Assembly (NCBI GenBank): GCA_963575745.1
Contig: CAUYUJ010020281.1
Coordinates: forward strand, 800,027-864,026
Direction of reading: 5' to 3'
From: Prorocentrum cordatum
Taxonomy: Eukaryota > Sar > Dinophyceae > Prorocentrales > Prorocentraceae
Length of the DNA stretch: 64,000 nt
Shown here one piece after another: positions 31,405 to 41,765 of the stretch (the stretch's first letter is position 1; the number at the start of each line of letters is the position of its first letter). Under the pieces are notes generated by a model. It was given only the letters and a program-made list of their open reading frames with translations, did no database searches and was not told the DNA's origin. The position numbers and the translations under genes are program-made.

Positions 31405-31510
31405 TTAATTGTGAGCCGCGCCGGGGAACGATTTTGTTCAAATCGGTGTTGCTTCCGCCGGGGAACGAGTCGAACAACGGGGAAACGAGTCGTTCAACCG
31501 GGGAACGAGT
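31405..31510 (+). repeat. 20-bp repeat GGGGAACGAGTCGTTCAACC
   Basis: Four variants lie in series: gccggggaacgattttgttc, gccggggaacgagtcgaac, ggggaaacgagtcgttcaac and ggggaacgagtcgctcg. The core aacgagtcgtt is an 11-base palindrome with one central base. Confidence 0.75.
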
Positions 31511-32830
31511 CGCTCGCCTGAGCCTGTCCCCCCCCCTAAACACTGCTCCCGAGGGACGCTCAGTGACCCCCCGCCCAGCCACTGGCCCCAGCGCCCGCGC
31601 CCAACCCCCGCAGCGGGGCGGCAGGTGCGCGCGGCAACGCAGCTGGATAGTACGCCGTGCACGTGGAGGCAAGGGTCGCGAGAGGGTTGAGGATCGTGCT
31701 AGGCTGCCTGGCTGTGACCGCCTCGATCAAAACGACGGCAACGAGTACTACCATGGCGTACGTGTGGGAACCTGGCTCGGGCATCGCTGCGAGCGCCATA
31801 GGTGCTAAGCTTAGTGTGAGGTGGGCAAGGTGCAGAATGCGGCGTTTTTGAGGGTGTGAGGAAATTGGTGGCACAATCTCCAACAGCTTGAACCAAAAAG
31901 CGGCTGCAGAGGCGGAGGGTGATGACGAGGGGAACAGGAGAGCTGGGATCAGGAGGACGGGGAACAGAGGGATGGGGGAGGGAGTGATGGAAAGAAGCGA
32001 TGGAGGAAGGACAGGAGGATAGATAGGTTGGGGGAGGGATGCTTCGGGGGGGAGAAAGACGGGATGGAACCAGAAGCGGAGAGGGTGGGAAGGTGAAGGA
32101 GGATGAGTCGAAGCACGAGGGGGGGCGTCGCGAGACCCATACCCTGAAGCAGTGTCGCGCACAACGGTCAACGAGATCACATCACCGATGAAGTGTGGGC
32201 GGTGCCTGGACGACATTGGGAAACGACGGCGCTGTGACAAAAGCAACGCCGCCTGCCAGATTTCACGACGGAAGGCGTACGCCCGAACGAGACAGGTGCC
32301 AGGCCCGCGCGAGCGGACAGCGTGCCCTCCCTCATCCACGTGCGCGTGGGAGGCACAACAAATTCGCCAGCCCAGCGTGCAGGAAGGGTACCAGAATCTG
32401 TGATGCAGGCGAGGGTTTCAAACATCGCAAGCTCTGATTCGCGCGCGCGCGCGTGGAGGCCCCCCAGGGGGGGGGGCACGAGGGGACAGTGCCCCCCAAT
32501 CACATTCGCGGCGGGGTGCCAGAACGCCCGGGCGCGGCCCAGAAGACCACCGACCAACCGCCGGAATGACCAAAGATGCCTTCAGGACGCGACCCACACG
32601 CCCATGGCGGGTCTCGAGACTGCCCGGTAGCCTCCAGCGTACTTCCTAAAAAGCCCGGGGGCCGCCGCAAGACGGCTCCGAGTGGTCACACAGCCTCCCA
32701 AGGATACCCTCGAGACGCCAACCCTAAGGGCGTGCGTGGTCTAGCGAGCTCGTTCTGCGAATGCCTTTTTCCCTTTCAGGGATGGGGTTTTGAAGGGACC
32801 CTGGGATACGCAAATAAATAGACACAAATA
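31511..32830. other. No gene assigned; possible minus-strand fragment
   Basis: The minus strand at about 31800-31660 reads YAMVVLVAVVLIEAVTA, a hydrophobic stretch inside a longer open frame, but the rest is Pro/Ser-rich from a GGA-rich tract at 31910-32110. No domain is recognised. An inverted gcgcgcgcgcg run lies near 32442. Confidence 0.25.
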
Positions 32831-32834
32831 ACGG

Positions 32835-32965
32835 TATATTTTCAGGGTTGTTGTCTTCCCCCCCACTTCCCATATGCTCCCATACTTTCTGTGGAGTCGG
32901 CGATTACTTGTGTCTGTGCTTTTTCCCCTCCTGAGGTGTGCCCTTCCCCTCGCCCCTCCCCCCAG
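32835..32965 (+). repeat. Dispersed repeat family 2, copy 1
   Basis: It reads tattttcagggttgttgtct, tcccccccacttcccatat, gctcccatactttct, gtggagtcggcga, tgtctgtgctttttcccctc and ctgaggtgtgccc. The collinear counterpart is at 59470-59605. Confidence 0.8.
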
Positions 32966-33390
32966 GGTCTGGACGGGCCGGGGGCCGCGAGGCGTTGGAG
33001 CGTTCCAAGAAGGCCCCACAGGGCCCACGATGACCCCCCTTGTGGCCCACGATAGCCCAGGCAAACAAGCAAGGACACCAGGCGCCCATGCGGCGCATAG
33101 ACACGACAACGGATTCTTCGAACTACGCTGAAGAGAAGGCTGCGCGGAAGGGGGGCGAGGGTGCGCCGACGGAAGGTAACAAACAGAAGAAGCATTGCGC
33201 GTATGGGAAGACGCACGTTGACCACTGAGTTTCGGGCGTCCACGTTTGCGCTTGCGGTGCCACTGCCTTGATGCAGTCCCTCCGGGCTCGCGTGCGAGGT
33301 CACGCAGGATATGGCTTCGGGAACATGTGTTCTATTGTTATACAAATTGCCTTAGGTCGACGGGCGATGGGCGAGCGCATGCACGTGTCC
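32966..33390. other. No gene seen
   Basis: Mixed DNA without arrays. Short open frames on both strands have no recognisable content. Confidence 0.4.
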
Positions 33391-33798
33391 TCACCTGATC
33401 ATGTTGTACTTGTGACGTGTTTGATCCAAAACCTGTCGCAAATACGCCGCCTGGAAACTCTCCAATCTGTTACTGTCTTCGCTGGGTAACCATATTGGTT
33501 CCAAATTGTACAACACAAGGTCGGACGTATAATGGTTCTGCTCAGTTTTGATATGGTTTGCCTTGTCATATTCGCATGGTTCCAACATGTGCCCAGCAAT
33601 TTGAATAGCCATTCGTTTTCCCAATTTGCTGGTTCACCTCGGGCTTGCTGTTCACGTTCGCGTCCAATGGGCCCCTGAAAACACTACCTGCCCCACATCT
33701 TCCAGTGTGCGTCCATCCGGTAAGACGACCTGCCCGTCGCTGAGCCTTCTCGTTCTGAGCATTTCCTCCCATGTGAATTCGAGCCCGTATCCTTCGCC
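33391..33798 (-). pseudogene. Non-LTR retrotransposon reverse transcriptase C-terminal relic
   Basis: Reading the minus strand from 33798 gives YGLEFTWEEMLRTRRLSDGQ and VVLPDGRTLEDVGQVVF. After one frame shift come NSKPEVNQQIGK and WAHVGTMRI. After a second come NHYTSDLVLYNLEPIWL, PSEDSNRLESFQAAYLR and QVL (to about 33410). This is the conserved tail after the polymerase centre of LINE-type reverse transcriptases: a 'V.(Y)LGG.(I)...(S)KPE(L)..RIG' block, a Trp-His block, then 'K(L)LY.LE.(L)WL....(R)L..FQ..(C)LR.IL'. The order and spacing fit well. Frame shifts at about 33655 and 33600 show it is dead. Catalytic YxDD and upstream domains are absent. It differs in sequence from the relics at 11 and 44 kb, so at least two LINE lineages are present. 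Confidence 0.65.
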
Positions 33799-33799
33799 T

Positions 33800-35296
33800 T
33801 GCTGTACAACCGTACTGGGTATAGTCCCACCAACCCTCGAGGGCGTGAGTTTTTTTTCAGCGGGGGTCCCCTTCCAACTTCCCCTCTTTCCTTCTTGGGA
33901 GAGTCTTGCCCCTCAGGGGGGCAACGTGTCAGGGGGTGGTTTGGGGCTCAAGATGGCTCCAAGAAGGCCTCCGAGAATCCACGATGACCTCCGATATTTT
34001 TCAAAATGACGCAAACTCGCTCAAGATGGTTTCGCCCCAAGAGACCCCAAGACCAATCCAAAACGTGTCCAGCCTTCCTCAGACACTCCCAAGGAAATCC
34101 CCAAGAGGCCAGCACAACGTGAAAGGAATCAAATCCGCCGACCCTGTCGGCGTGTGGAATGGGTTGTTCTTCTCGTTTCTCGTCCGTGCCTCCTTCCCTT
34201 TCCCACCTTCTCCGTCTCGTTCTCGTTCGTCCTCCCCTCCTCCTCCTCCCCCTCCTCCTTCTCCTCCTCCTCCTCCTTCATCTCTTCCTCGTGCGTAAAA
34301 AGTAAATTGACTCGAAGGGTTTCCACTTCCCTTTGTTCCCTTCCCTGGCCCAGGGAGAGGGGTCCCGGGGGAAGCCCGGGGGGGGTCCTGGGGGAGGTCC
34401 CTGGGGGGGTCCTGGGGGGGGGCCCGGGTCAGAATACCACCTCCCTCCTCATCTTCCTGAGCGTCTTTTGCCACCTTCTCCATCTCCTTTTCGTTTGTCT
34501 CCCCATCCTCCTCCTCCTCCTCCTCCTCCTCCTTCTCCTCCTCCTCACACACTTCCTCAGCCTACCCTGTCACGTTGTCCTTTAGCTCCTTCCTGTGATC
34601 ACACATCCCGTCGCCATCGACGGCCAAAATCTTCAGGGTCGGCGGCACCGGCCGCAAGGCCTTCACAATATTCCAGCCTTTCGCACTTTCGCTTGCGATG
34701 GGCACCGAGAGGGCCCCAAAGCGGCCCCGAGAACCCCAAGAGGCAACACTGAGAGCCCCAGGAAGGGGGGGCGTTACCTCGACCCTTCCGCTCTTTGGTC
34801 AACGTTGAATTGCCCCGACGGTCGGAGCCCGCTTGCAAATCTGCCAGACTTGCCCCTCTCGCTTCCCTCCTCGCCCTGGCGGGGGCCATCCTCCCGCCTT
34901 CTGGTTGGCCTCCTCCTCCTCCTCCTCCTTCTCGTCCTTCTCTTCCTCCTCCTGCAGCGTAGCCGAGGGGGCGCTCGGGTTCGTGCGTCTACGGCCGACG
35001 GGAAGCGCGCCAACTGCCACCCGATGAGCGGGAAAAGGTCTTGCGCCTCTCTTTCTGTAAGAGCCGATTGCGGCCATGGGCCGCAGAACGGATGGGACCC
35101 GACTGAAGTTTCCCCCGAGAGTTGGGGACATGCCTGCCGAGACGGCCCGAGAAGCGGGCATCGATACTGTCGGGCGACGGCTCCTCCCGCAGAGACGCGT
35201 GCTGCAGATGATTCGCCGTGGGTGAAGGGGTTTGGCCACTCGCGTCCCAGCACTCAGCGGGAGCATCGGCGAGCCGTCTCTCACCTCGAGGGTTAT
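33800..35296. other. No intact gene; CTC patches and coding-like scraps
   Basis: CTC/TCC runs lie at 34228-34290, 34508-34550 and 34910-34950. A gtccctgggggggtcctggg repeat lies at 34360-34430. Words like ctcaagatggctccaagaagg at 33945-34100 resemble repeat family 1. A minus frame at about 35050-34850 reads RRTNPSAPSATL then an acidic run encoded by the CTC patch. It may be a former coding region but is unassigned. Confidence 0.35.
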
Positions 35297-35467
35297 ACGT
35301 CGTTCATTTCTACTCGTGCTCATTTCTAAGTGTGCTCGTTTCTCATTGTTCCTGGCCCCCTAGTGGCCAGGAAGAGGCCCAGGATAGAGCAATTAGAAAT
35401 GAAAAGGTCTTGGTCCCCAAAAAATCCAAGAACTTTCGAAGACTTAGAACTGAACCGTGTGTGCTTA
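35297..35467 (+). repeat. 171-bp stem-loop element, copy 1
   Basis: It starts acgtcgttcatttct. Three drifting copies of tttcta(a)-tcgtgctca follow. A perfect 9-bp stem ttcctggcc / ggccaggaa (35349-35357 and 35365-35373) encloses the 7-base loop ccctagt. It continues with gaggcccaggat, gaaatgaaaaggtc and aagaactttcgaagactta, ending near gtgtgtgctt. Copies at 56969-57140 and 60558-60730 are collinear and in the same orientation. There is no coding potential. Confidence 0.85.
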
Positions 35468-36035
35468 TTCCTTTCTCCGAAGCGGCCCCGAGAAGACGGC
35501 CACGGCGCACCCCAGCAGCTCTCGCAAGGCCCGGTCCCGGGGAGCCCCTCGGGCGGCGTGACCAGAAGTGCTCCGCACGCGAGGGGGGGCGGGGGAGCCG
35601 CCGGCTCGGGGCAGCGCGGCCCTGCCCCCCGCAGCCTCGAGAGCGAGCCCCTTTCCCGCCGCGTGCAGACGACGCATCTCAGAGGGCCACGATCTGAGCG
35701 CGAAGAGGGCAGCTCTCACGAGGGCAGCCGCACCCGTGGGGGTGACCGAGGGGGGCCTTGGGTCACCCCCCACAAGTGGTGGACACACCAATCTCTGTCG
35801 CGGATGGCCCGAGAGGGCTGGTTAAATAGGCAGGTCAGAAGCGAAGGCTCCCTCAAGGAACTCCGAGGATGGGCAGAACAGAGACGGCGCGCTGGGAGTC
35901 AAGGAGGCCGGCGATGGAGGACGAGGGGTCAGAGGCAGAGAGGGTGAGAGCACGGTGCTCCAACTTGGTCCTGGGCACCGCCGAAGATTCCAGGCGGGCC
36001 GCGGGACCGATCGACAGCCCTAGGTACTTCGCTAC
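35468..36035. other. No gene assigned
   Basis: GC-rich DNA. A plus frame through QRGPAPRSLESEPLSRRVQ is open but unremarkable. No arrays. Confidence 0.35.
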
Positions 36036-36039
36036 CGCC

Positions 36040-36079
36040 GCCCTCCTCCTCCTCCTCCTCCTCCTCCTCCTCCTCCTCA

Positions 36080-36118
<39 letters not shown>

Positions 36119-36139
36119 CCATCATCATCATCGTCATAA

Positions 36140-36171
<32 letters not shown>

Positions 36172-36177
36172 ATCGGC

Positions 36178-36235
<58 letters not shown>

Positions 36236-36240
36236 CCACA

Positions 36241-36271
<31 letters not shown>

Positions 36272-36309
36272 CCACTATCACCACCACCATCACCACCACC
36301 ACCACCACC

Positions 36310-36355
<46 letters not shown>

Positions 36356-36452
36356 CCATCACCATCACCATCACCATCACCATCACCATCACCATCACCA
36401 TCACCATCACCATCACCATCATCATCACCATCATCATCACCATCACCATCAC

Positions 36453-36520
<68 letters not shown>

Positions 36521-36525
36521 CTTTC
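36040..36525 (+). repeat. CTC then CAT/CAC/CGT microsatellite
   Basis: It begins with ctcctc (36040-36076), then catcgt, catcat, catcac and accacc triplets in the same three-base register for about 450 bases. A hexamer block (caccat) is at 36355-36420. Runs of Ile, Met or His in open frames are artefacts. Confidence 0.98.
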
Positions 36526-36539
36526 GTCCTCGTGATCAT

Positions 36540-36660
36540 CCTCCTTGTCATATTTTTCCTTGTCCTCGTCCTGCTCCTTGTCCTTTACATCGTTCTCATC
36601 TTCTTCTTCCTCCTCCTCCTCCTCCTCCTCCTCCTCCTCCCCCTCCTCTTCCCTCCCTCC
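36540..36660 (+). repeat. CTC microsatellite
   Basis: tcctcctcctcc units at about 36605-36655 after a looser cttgtcctcgtcc lead-in. Confidence 0.9.
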
Positions 36661-37129
36661 TTCGGTGGCGAGGCGACGGCCGGAGGCCGGAGCTCGGCGG
36701 CAGGCTGCCGAGCGAGCTGCAGAGGCTGCCCGAGCTCGTGCGGCGCGTCTCAGAGCAGAACACGGACAGCAGTCCCAAGTCAGCGTCTTACCATACCTCT
36801 GCTCCTCCTTCTCGTCTCCTTGCCCTCCTCCTGCCCCTTCCCCCCACCATGCACGTCCCCTTCCATCTGGTCGGGGCGCGCATGTCGACTTTCTTTGGCG
36901 CTGTCGCCGCGCCGCCCAATATCGGCGCGTTCTCCAATGGCCAGATCGCGAAGCTGTTGGGGCAGCCCCGCCGTCCAGGCCGTTGGGACATCGCGGGCTG
37001 CTGGGGCGTGGTTTGGACGACCCGCTCGGATCAGTAGCGTGATCTCGCTGCCCCCTAGGGAAGGGGCTCCCGCTCGAGGCACCCCCGCAATGGACTCACA
37101 GACGGGCCCCCCCGCTCGAGCCTTTGGAG
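36661..37129. other. No gene assigned
   Basis: Mixed GC-rich DNA. The phrases ggggctcccgctcgagg (37064) and gacccgctcggatca (37019) belong to the family seen at 43640-44165. Confidence 0.35.
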
Positions 37130-37364
37130 GCCTGGGAATGGGCACCGACACCAACACGGGAGGTTGCCTCCACAGGGGTAAGCTGATCCTAGATTTTGGT
37201 GTCGGTGGCAGTAGTTCGGCCACTTGGAGAGCCCGAGTACTACCACCGTCACCGAGATCAAGAGCATCTTCCATCGGCGAAGGCACACCGCCCATCTTGG
37301 TGCTGGTGACAACCTCCAGGCCCCCGAAGACGTCCTCCATATGCAGACCAACAGCGACTGACAA
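37130..37364 (-). other. Coding-like fragment, unknown protein
   Basis: The minus strand reads MEDVFGGLEVVTSTKMGG, VPSPMEDALDLGDGGSTRAL and VAELLPPTPKSRISL from about 37344 to 37185 with even amino-acid use and no stops. The ATG at 37344 sits in GCATATGGAGG. No recognised domain. The opposite strand is also open, so this is tentative. Confidence 0.35.
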
Positions 37365-37608
37365 TTATACAGGATCTGGGTGGCCCGCTCGGATCACAAA
37401 AAAAACACGCGAGATGGCGGCCTCATAAGAAGTTCGGGCCCCCGCTCCACAACTGTACTGCATATTCGCTCGCAGGGGAGGCTCCAACTCGACGCCTTCT
37501 CTGAATACGGGCTCCCGGGCGTCACCAATTCTCAGTCAACTCCCGAGCGTCACCAATTCCCAGCCAGCTCCCGGGGCCCTCGTTTTGAAGGGACAGCGCC
37601 CCGCGTCT
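37365..37608 (+). repeat. Short repeats: CCCGAGCGTCACCAATTC
   Basis: ctcccgggcgtcaccaattc and ctcccgagcgtcaccaattc lie back to back at 37510-37560. They are followed by cctcgttttgaagggaca, a phrase also seen at 39210-39235. Confidence 0.55.
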
Positions 37609-37609
37609 C

Positions 37610-37895
37610 CTCTCCTCTTCTCTCCTCTCCTCTTTCCTCCTTCCTCCTTCCTCCTTCCTCCTTCCTTCCTTCCTTCCTTCTCCTCCTCCTCCTCCTCCTC
37701 CTCCTCCTCCTCCTTCCTCCCTCCTCCCTCCTCCTCCTCCCTCCCTCCTCCCTCCTCCCCTCCTCCTCCCTCCTCCTCCTCTCCTCTCCTCCTCCTCCTC
37801 CTCCCTCCCTCCTCTCTCCTCCTCCTCCTCCTTCCTCCTCCTCCTCCTCCTCCTCCTCCCGCCCTCCTCCTCGTCCTCCTCCTCCTCCTCCCTCC
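37610..37895 (+). repeat. CTC/CCT microsatellite with TCCTCCT, TTCC and CCTCCCT variants
   Basis: Nearly 290 bases of pyrimidines, with sub-blocks cttcctcc (about 37640-37665) and ttccttcc (37660-37680) and pure ctcctc elsewhere. Confidence 0.97.
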
Positions 37896-37929
37896 TCCCA
37901 TGCATGCCTCTGCTCTCCGCATGTCCTCC

Positions 37930-39060
37930 ATTGTGGCACACCCCTCACATGTATAGTGACCCCATAGAGAGCTCCACCGAAGGCCCCAGTGGCGCCGCCC
38001 GCATGCGTCCCAGCCGCTCAATTCGGCACGTCCCTCACACGCTTCGTGGACCACTAGAAAGCTCCACCGAAGGCCAAAGTGGCAGCGCCCGCATGCATCT
38101 CAACCGCTCATTTCGGCACACCCCTCAGACGCCTCGTGGCCCCATAGGGAGCTCCACCGACGGCCCCAGTGGCGCCGCCCGCATGCGTCCCAGCCGCTCA
38201 TTTCGGCACGCCCCTCACACGCTTCGTGGACCACTAGAAATCCGCCAATGTGGCAGCGCCTGCATGCATCCCAACCGCTCATTTCGGCACAACACTCACA
38301 TGTTTCGTGGCCCCGTAGGGAGCTCTACCGAAGGTCCCAGTGGCGCCGCCCGCATGCGTCCCAGCCGCTCCTTTCGGCACAACCTTCACACGGTTTCGTG
38401 GCTCCCTAGGGAGATCCACTGAAGGCCACAATGGCGCCGCCCGCATGCGTTCCAGCCGCTCATTTCGGCACGAACCTCGCACGTTTCGTGGCCCCATAGG
38501 GAGCCCCACCAGAGGGCCCCAGTGGCGCCGCCCGCATGCGTTCCAGGCACAGATTTCGGCATACCTCTCACACGTTTCGCGGCCCACTTGGGAGGTCCAC
38601 CCCCGGTGGCGCCGCCCGCATGCGTCTCAACCGCATATTTCGGCACACCCCTCACACGCTTCCTGGCCCCAAAGGGATTCCCGCTGAACGTCTCAGTGGC
38701 GCCGCCCTCATGCGTCACGGCCGCTTATTTCGGGACGCCCCTCATCTGTTTCGTGGCTCCCTGGGGAGCTCCACCGAAGGCCCCAGTGGGGGTGGTGCCC
38801 GCCACCTATTTCGGGACAACCCCCACACGCTTCGTGGCCCCATAAGGTCCACCCCTGGAGGCGCCGCCCGCATGCGTCCCAACCGCTGAATTGCGGCACA
38901 CCCCTCGCATGCTTCGTGCCCCCATAGGGATTCCCAATGAACGTCTCAGTGGCGCCGGCCCCTCATGCGTCTCAGTGGCGCCGTCCCAATGAACGTCTCA
39001 GTGGCGTCGAAGCCGCTTATTTCGGGACGCCCCTCATGCGTCTCGTGGCTCCCTAGGGAC
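37930..39060 (+). repeat. 89/96-bp tandem array, subfamily with GTGGCGCCGCCCGCATGCGT
   Basis: Roughly twelve units. Each runs from cgtggcccc(a)tagggagctcc, accgaaggccccagtggcg, ccgcccgcatgcgtccc, agccgctcatttcggcac to acccctcacacg(c/t)tt. Unit length is mostly 93-97 with shortened units at 38235 and 38600. It degenerates at 38930-39050, where the aatgaacgtctcagtggcg phrase is repeated. Every unit contains GCATGC or a near variant. Confidence 0.95.
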
Positions 39061-39280
39061 GCCCCCTGTGGGAGTTTGCGCGCCCCTCTCCTTCGTCCCA
39101 TCCCCCTCGGGGTACTCGCAACTGCATATGGTTGGGTCCTTCGTCGGGATAATTGTTTCCCCAGCCATCCTGTGGTGTTGGGTCCTTGTTCCCAACCACC
39201 TTGTGGTGTTGGGTCCTCGTTTGGAAGAGACGGTGCCCCGCGCTTTCTCCTCCTCCTCCTTCCTTCCTCCTCCCTCCTCC
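39061..39280 (+). repeat. Interruption of the 89-bp array; linker shared with 43.6 kb
   Basis: ggtactcgcaactgcatatg followed by gttgggtccttcg (39111-39143) has a close copy at 43577-43610. tgtggtgttgggtcc is repeated at 39171 and 39202. Confidence 0.7.
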
Positions 39281-39284
39281 CTTT

Positions 39285-39287
39285 CTC

Positions 39288-39350
<63 letters not shown>

Positions 39351-39393
39351 CCATCACCATCACCATCACCATCACCATCACCATCACTATCAC

Positions 39394-39488
<95 letters not shown>

Positions 39489-39545
39489 TCAGCATCATCG
39501 TCATCATCGTCGTCATCATCATCACCATCAGCATCATCAACATCA
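39285..39545 (+). repeat. CAT, CACCAT and CGT microsatellite inside the array
   Basis: catcat (39290-39345), accatc hexamers (39345-39395), catcat (39395-39440), cgtcgt (39440-39486), then mixed catcat/cagcat, all in one three-base register. It ends by merging directly into a 89-bp unit at cacgtttcgttgcccc. Confidence 0.97.
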
Positions 39546-41762
39546 TCACACGTTTCGTTGCCCCATAGGAGCTCCGCCGAAGGTCCCAGTGGCACAGTTC
39601 GCATGCGTCCCCGCCATTCATGTCGGCACACCCCTCACAACACGATTCGTGGCCCCATAGGAGCTCCGCCGAAGGTCCCAGTGGCACAGTTCGCACGCGT
39701 CCCCGCCACTCATTTCGGCACACCCCTCACACGTTTCGTGGCCCCATAGGAGCTCCGTGGCACAGTTCGCATGCGTCCCCGCCACTCATTTCGGCACACC
39801 CCTCACACGTTTCGTGGCCCCATCGGAGCTCCGCCGAAGGTCCCAGTGGCACAGTCCGCATGCGCCCCCGCCACTCATTTCGGCACACCCTTCACACGTT
39901 TCGTGGCTCCATAGGAGTTTCGCCGCAGGTCCCAGTGGCACAGTCCGCATGCGTCCCCGCCACAAATTTCGGCACACCCCTCACAACACGATTCGTGGCC
40001 CCATAGGAGCTCCGCCGAAGGTCCCAGTGGCACAGTTCGCATGCGTCCCCGCTGCTCATTTCGGCACACCCCCTCACACGTTTCGTGGCCCCATAGGAGC
40101 TCAGCCGAAGGTCTCAGTGGCACAGTCCGCATGCGCCCCCGCGAGTCATGTCGGCACACCCCTCACACGTTTCGTGGCCCCATAGGAGCTCCGCCGGCAA
40201 GTCCCAGTGGCACAGTTCGCATGCGTCCCGCCGCTCATTTCTGCACACCCCTCACACGTTTCGTGGCCCCGTAGGAGCTCCGCCGAAGGTCCCAGTGGCA
40301 CAGTTCGCATGCGTCCCCGCCAGTCATGTCGGCACACCCCCTACACGTTTCGTGGCCCTACACGAGCTCCGCCGAAAGTCCCAGTGGCACAGTTCGCATG
40401 GGTCCCCGCAACAAATTTCGGCACACCCCTCACACGTGAAGGTCCCAGTGGCACGGTTCGCACGCGTCCTCGCCACTCCTTTCGGCGCACCCCTCACACG
40501 TTTCGTGGCCTTACACGAGCTCCGCCGGAAATCCCAGTGGCACAGTCCGCATGCGCCCCCGCCACTCATTTCGGCACACCCCTCAAACGTTTCGTGGCCC
40601 CATAGGAGCTCCGCCGAATGTCCCAGTGGCACAGTCCGCATGCGTCCCCGCCACAAATTTCGGCACGCCCCTCACACGCTTCGTGGCCCCATAAATGGCT
40701 CCGCCGACGGTCCCTGTGGCACAGTCCGCATGCGTCCCCGCCATTCATTTCGGCACACCCTTCACCCGCTTCGTGGCCCCATAGGAGCTCCGCCGAAGGT
40801 CCCACTGGCACAATTCGCACGCGTCCCCGCCACTCATTTCGGCACACCCCCTCACACGTTTTGTGGCCCCATAGGAGCTCCGCCGAAGGTCTCAGTGGCA
40901 CAGTCCGCATGCGTCCCCGCCAGTCATGTCGGCACACCCCTCACACGCTTCGTGGTCCCATAAGAGCTCTGCCGACGGTCCCAATGGCACAGTCCGCATG
41001 CGTCCCCGCCACTCATGTCGGCCCACCCCTCTCGCGTTTCGTGGCCCCATACGGGCTCCGCCGAAGGTCCCTGTGGCACGGTCCGCATGCGTCCCCGCCA
41101 ATTTCGGCACACACCTCATAGTTTCGTGGCCCCATAGGAGCTCCGCCGAAGGTCCCAGTGGTACAGTTCGCGTGCGTCCCCGCCACCAATTTCGGCACAT
41201 CCCTCACACGTTTCGTGGCCCCATATGAGCTCCGCCGAAGGTCCCAATGACGCAGTCCGCATGCGTCCTCGCCATTCATTTCGGCACACCCCTCACACGT
41301 TTCGAGGCCCCATCGGAGCTCCGCCGAAGGTCCCAGTGGCACAGTCCGCATGCGTCCCCGCCACTCATTTCGGCACAACCCTCACACGTTTCGTGGCCCC
41401 ATATGAGCTCCGCCGAAGGTCCCAGTGGCGCAGTTCGCACGCGTCCTCGCCACTCCTTTCGGCGCACCCCTCACACGTTTCGTGGCCCCATAGGAGCTCC
41501 GCCGAAGGTCCCAACGGCACAGCGCAATCCGCATGCGTCCCCGCCATTCGTTTCGGCACGCCCCTCGCGCGCTTCGTGGCCCCATAGGGAACTCCGCCGA
41601 AGGTCCCCCTGGCGCAGTCCGCTTGCGTCTCCCTCGCCCAGTACAGCGTTTTGTGGCCCCATGTGGAGCACCGCCGAAGGTCCCCGTGGCGCAGTCCGCA
41701 TGCGTCTCCCTCACCTAGTACAGCGTTTCGTGGCCCCATAGGGGGCTCCACCGAAGGCCCCC
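39546..41762 (+). repeat. 89-bp tandem array, subfamily with GTGGCACAGT(T/C)CGCATGCGT
   Basis: About 25 units of cgtggccccataggagctc, cgccgaaggtcccagtggc, acagtccgcatgcgtcccc, gccactcatttcggcacac and ccctcacacgttt. Successive GCATGC-region anchors at 39601, 39693, 39769, 39858, 39947, 40039 and 40129 give steps of 76-92. Substitutions cluster at a few sites (parallel C/T and A/G changes). The last units (41580-41762) lose part of the central region. Open frames of up to 270 codons are artefacts of a near-multiple-of-three unit length. Confidence 0.97.
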
Positions 41763-41765
41763 GGG

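Noticed and set aside
31560-32339. 260-codon minus frame with a hydrophobic segment
   Set aside because: Most of it is Pro/Ser from a GGA-rich tract. The hydrophobic stretch is only about 17 residues with no supporting context, so it is only mentioned in the spacer entry.
35869-37428. 519-codon plus-strand open frame rich in Ile/Leu
   Set aside because: It runs through a CTC then CAT/CAC microsatellite; poly-Ile, poly-Met and poly-His frames are all produced by the same triplets. No start context or domain.
38965-40963. Several open frames of 100-270 codons rich in His/Ser/Pro
   Set aside because: They arise because the 89-bp unit is nearly a multiple of three and stop-poor. Frames jump between units, and the unit shows no codon-position bias that I can see.
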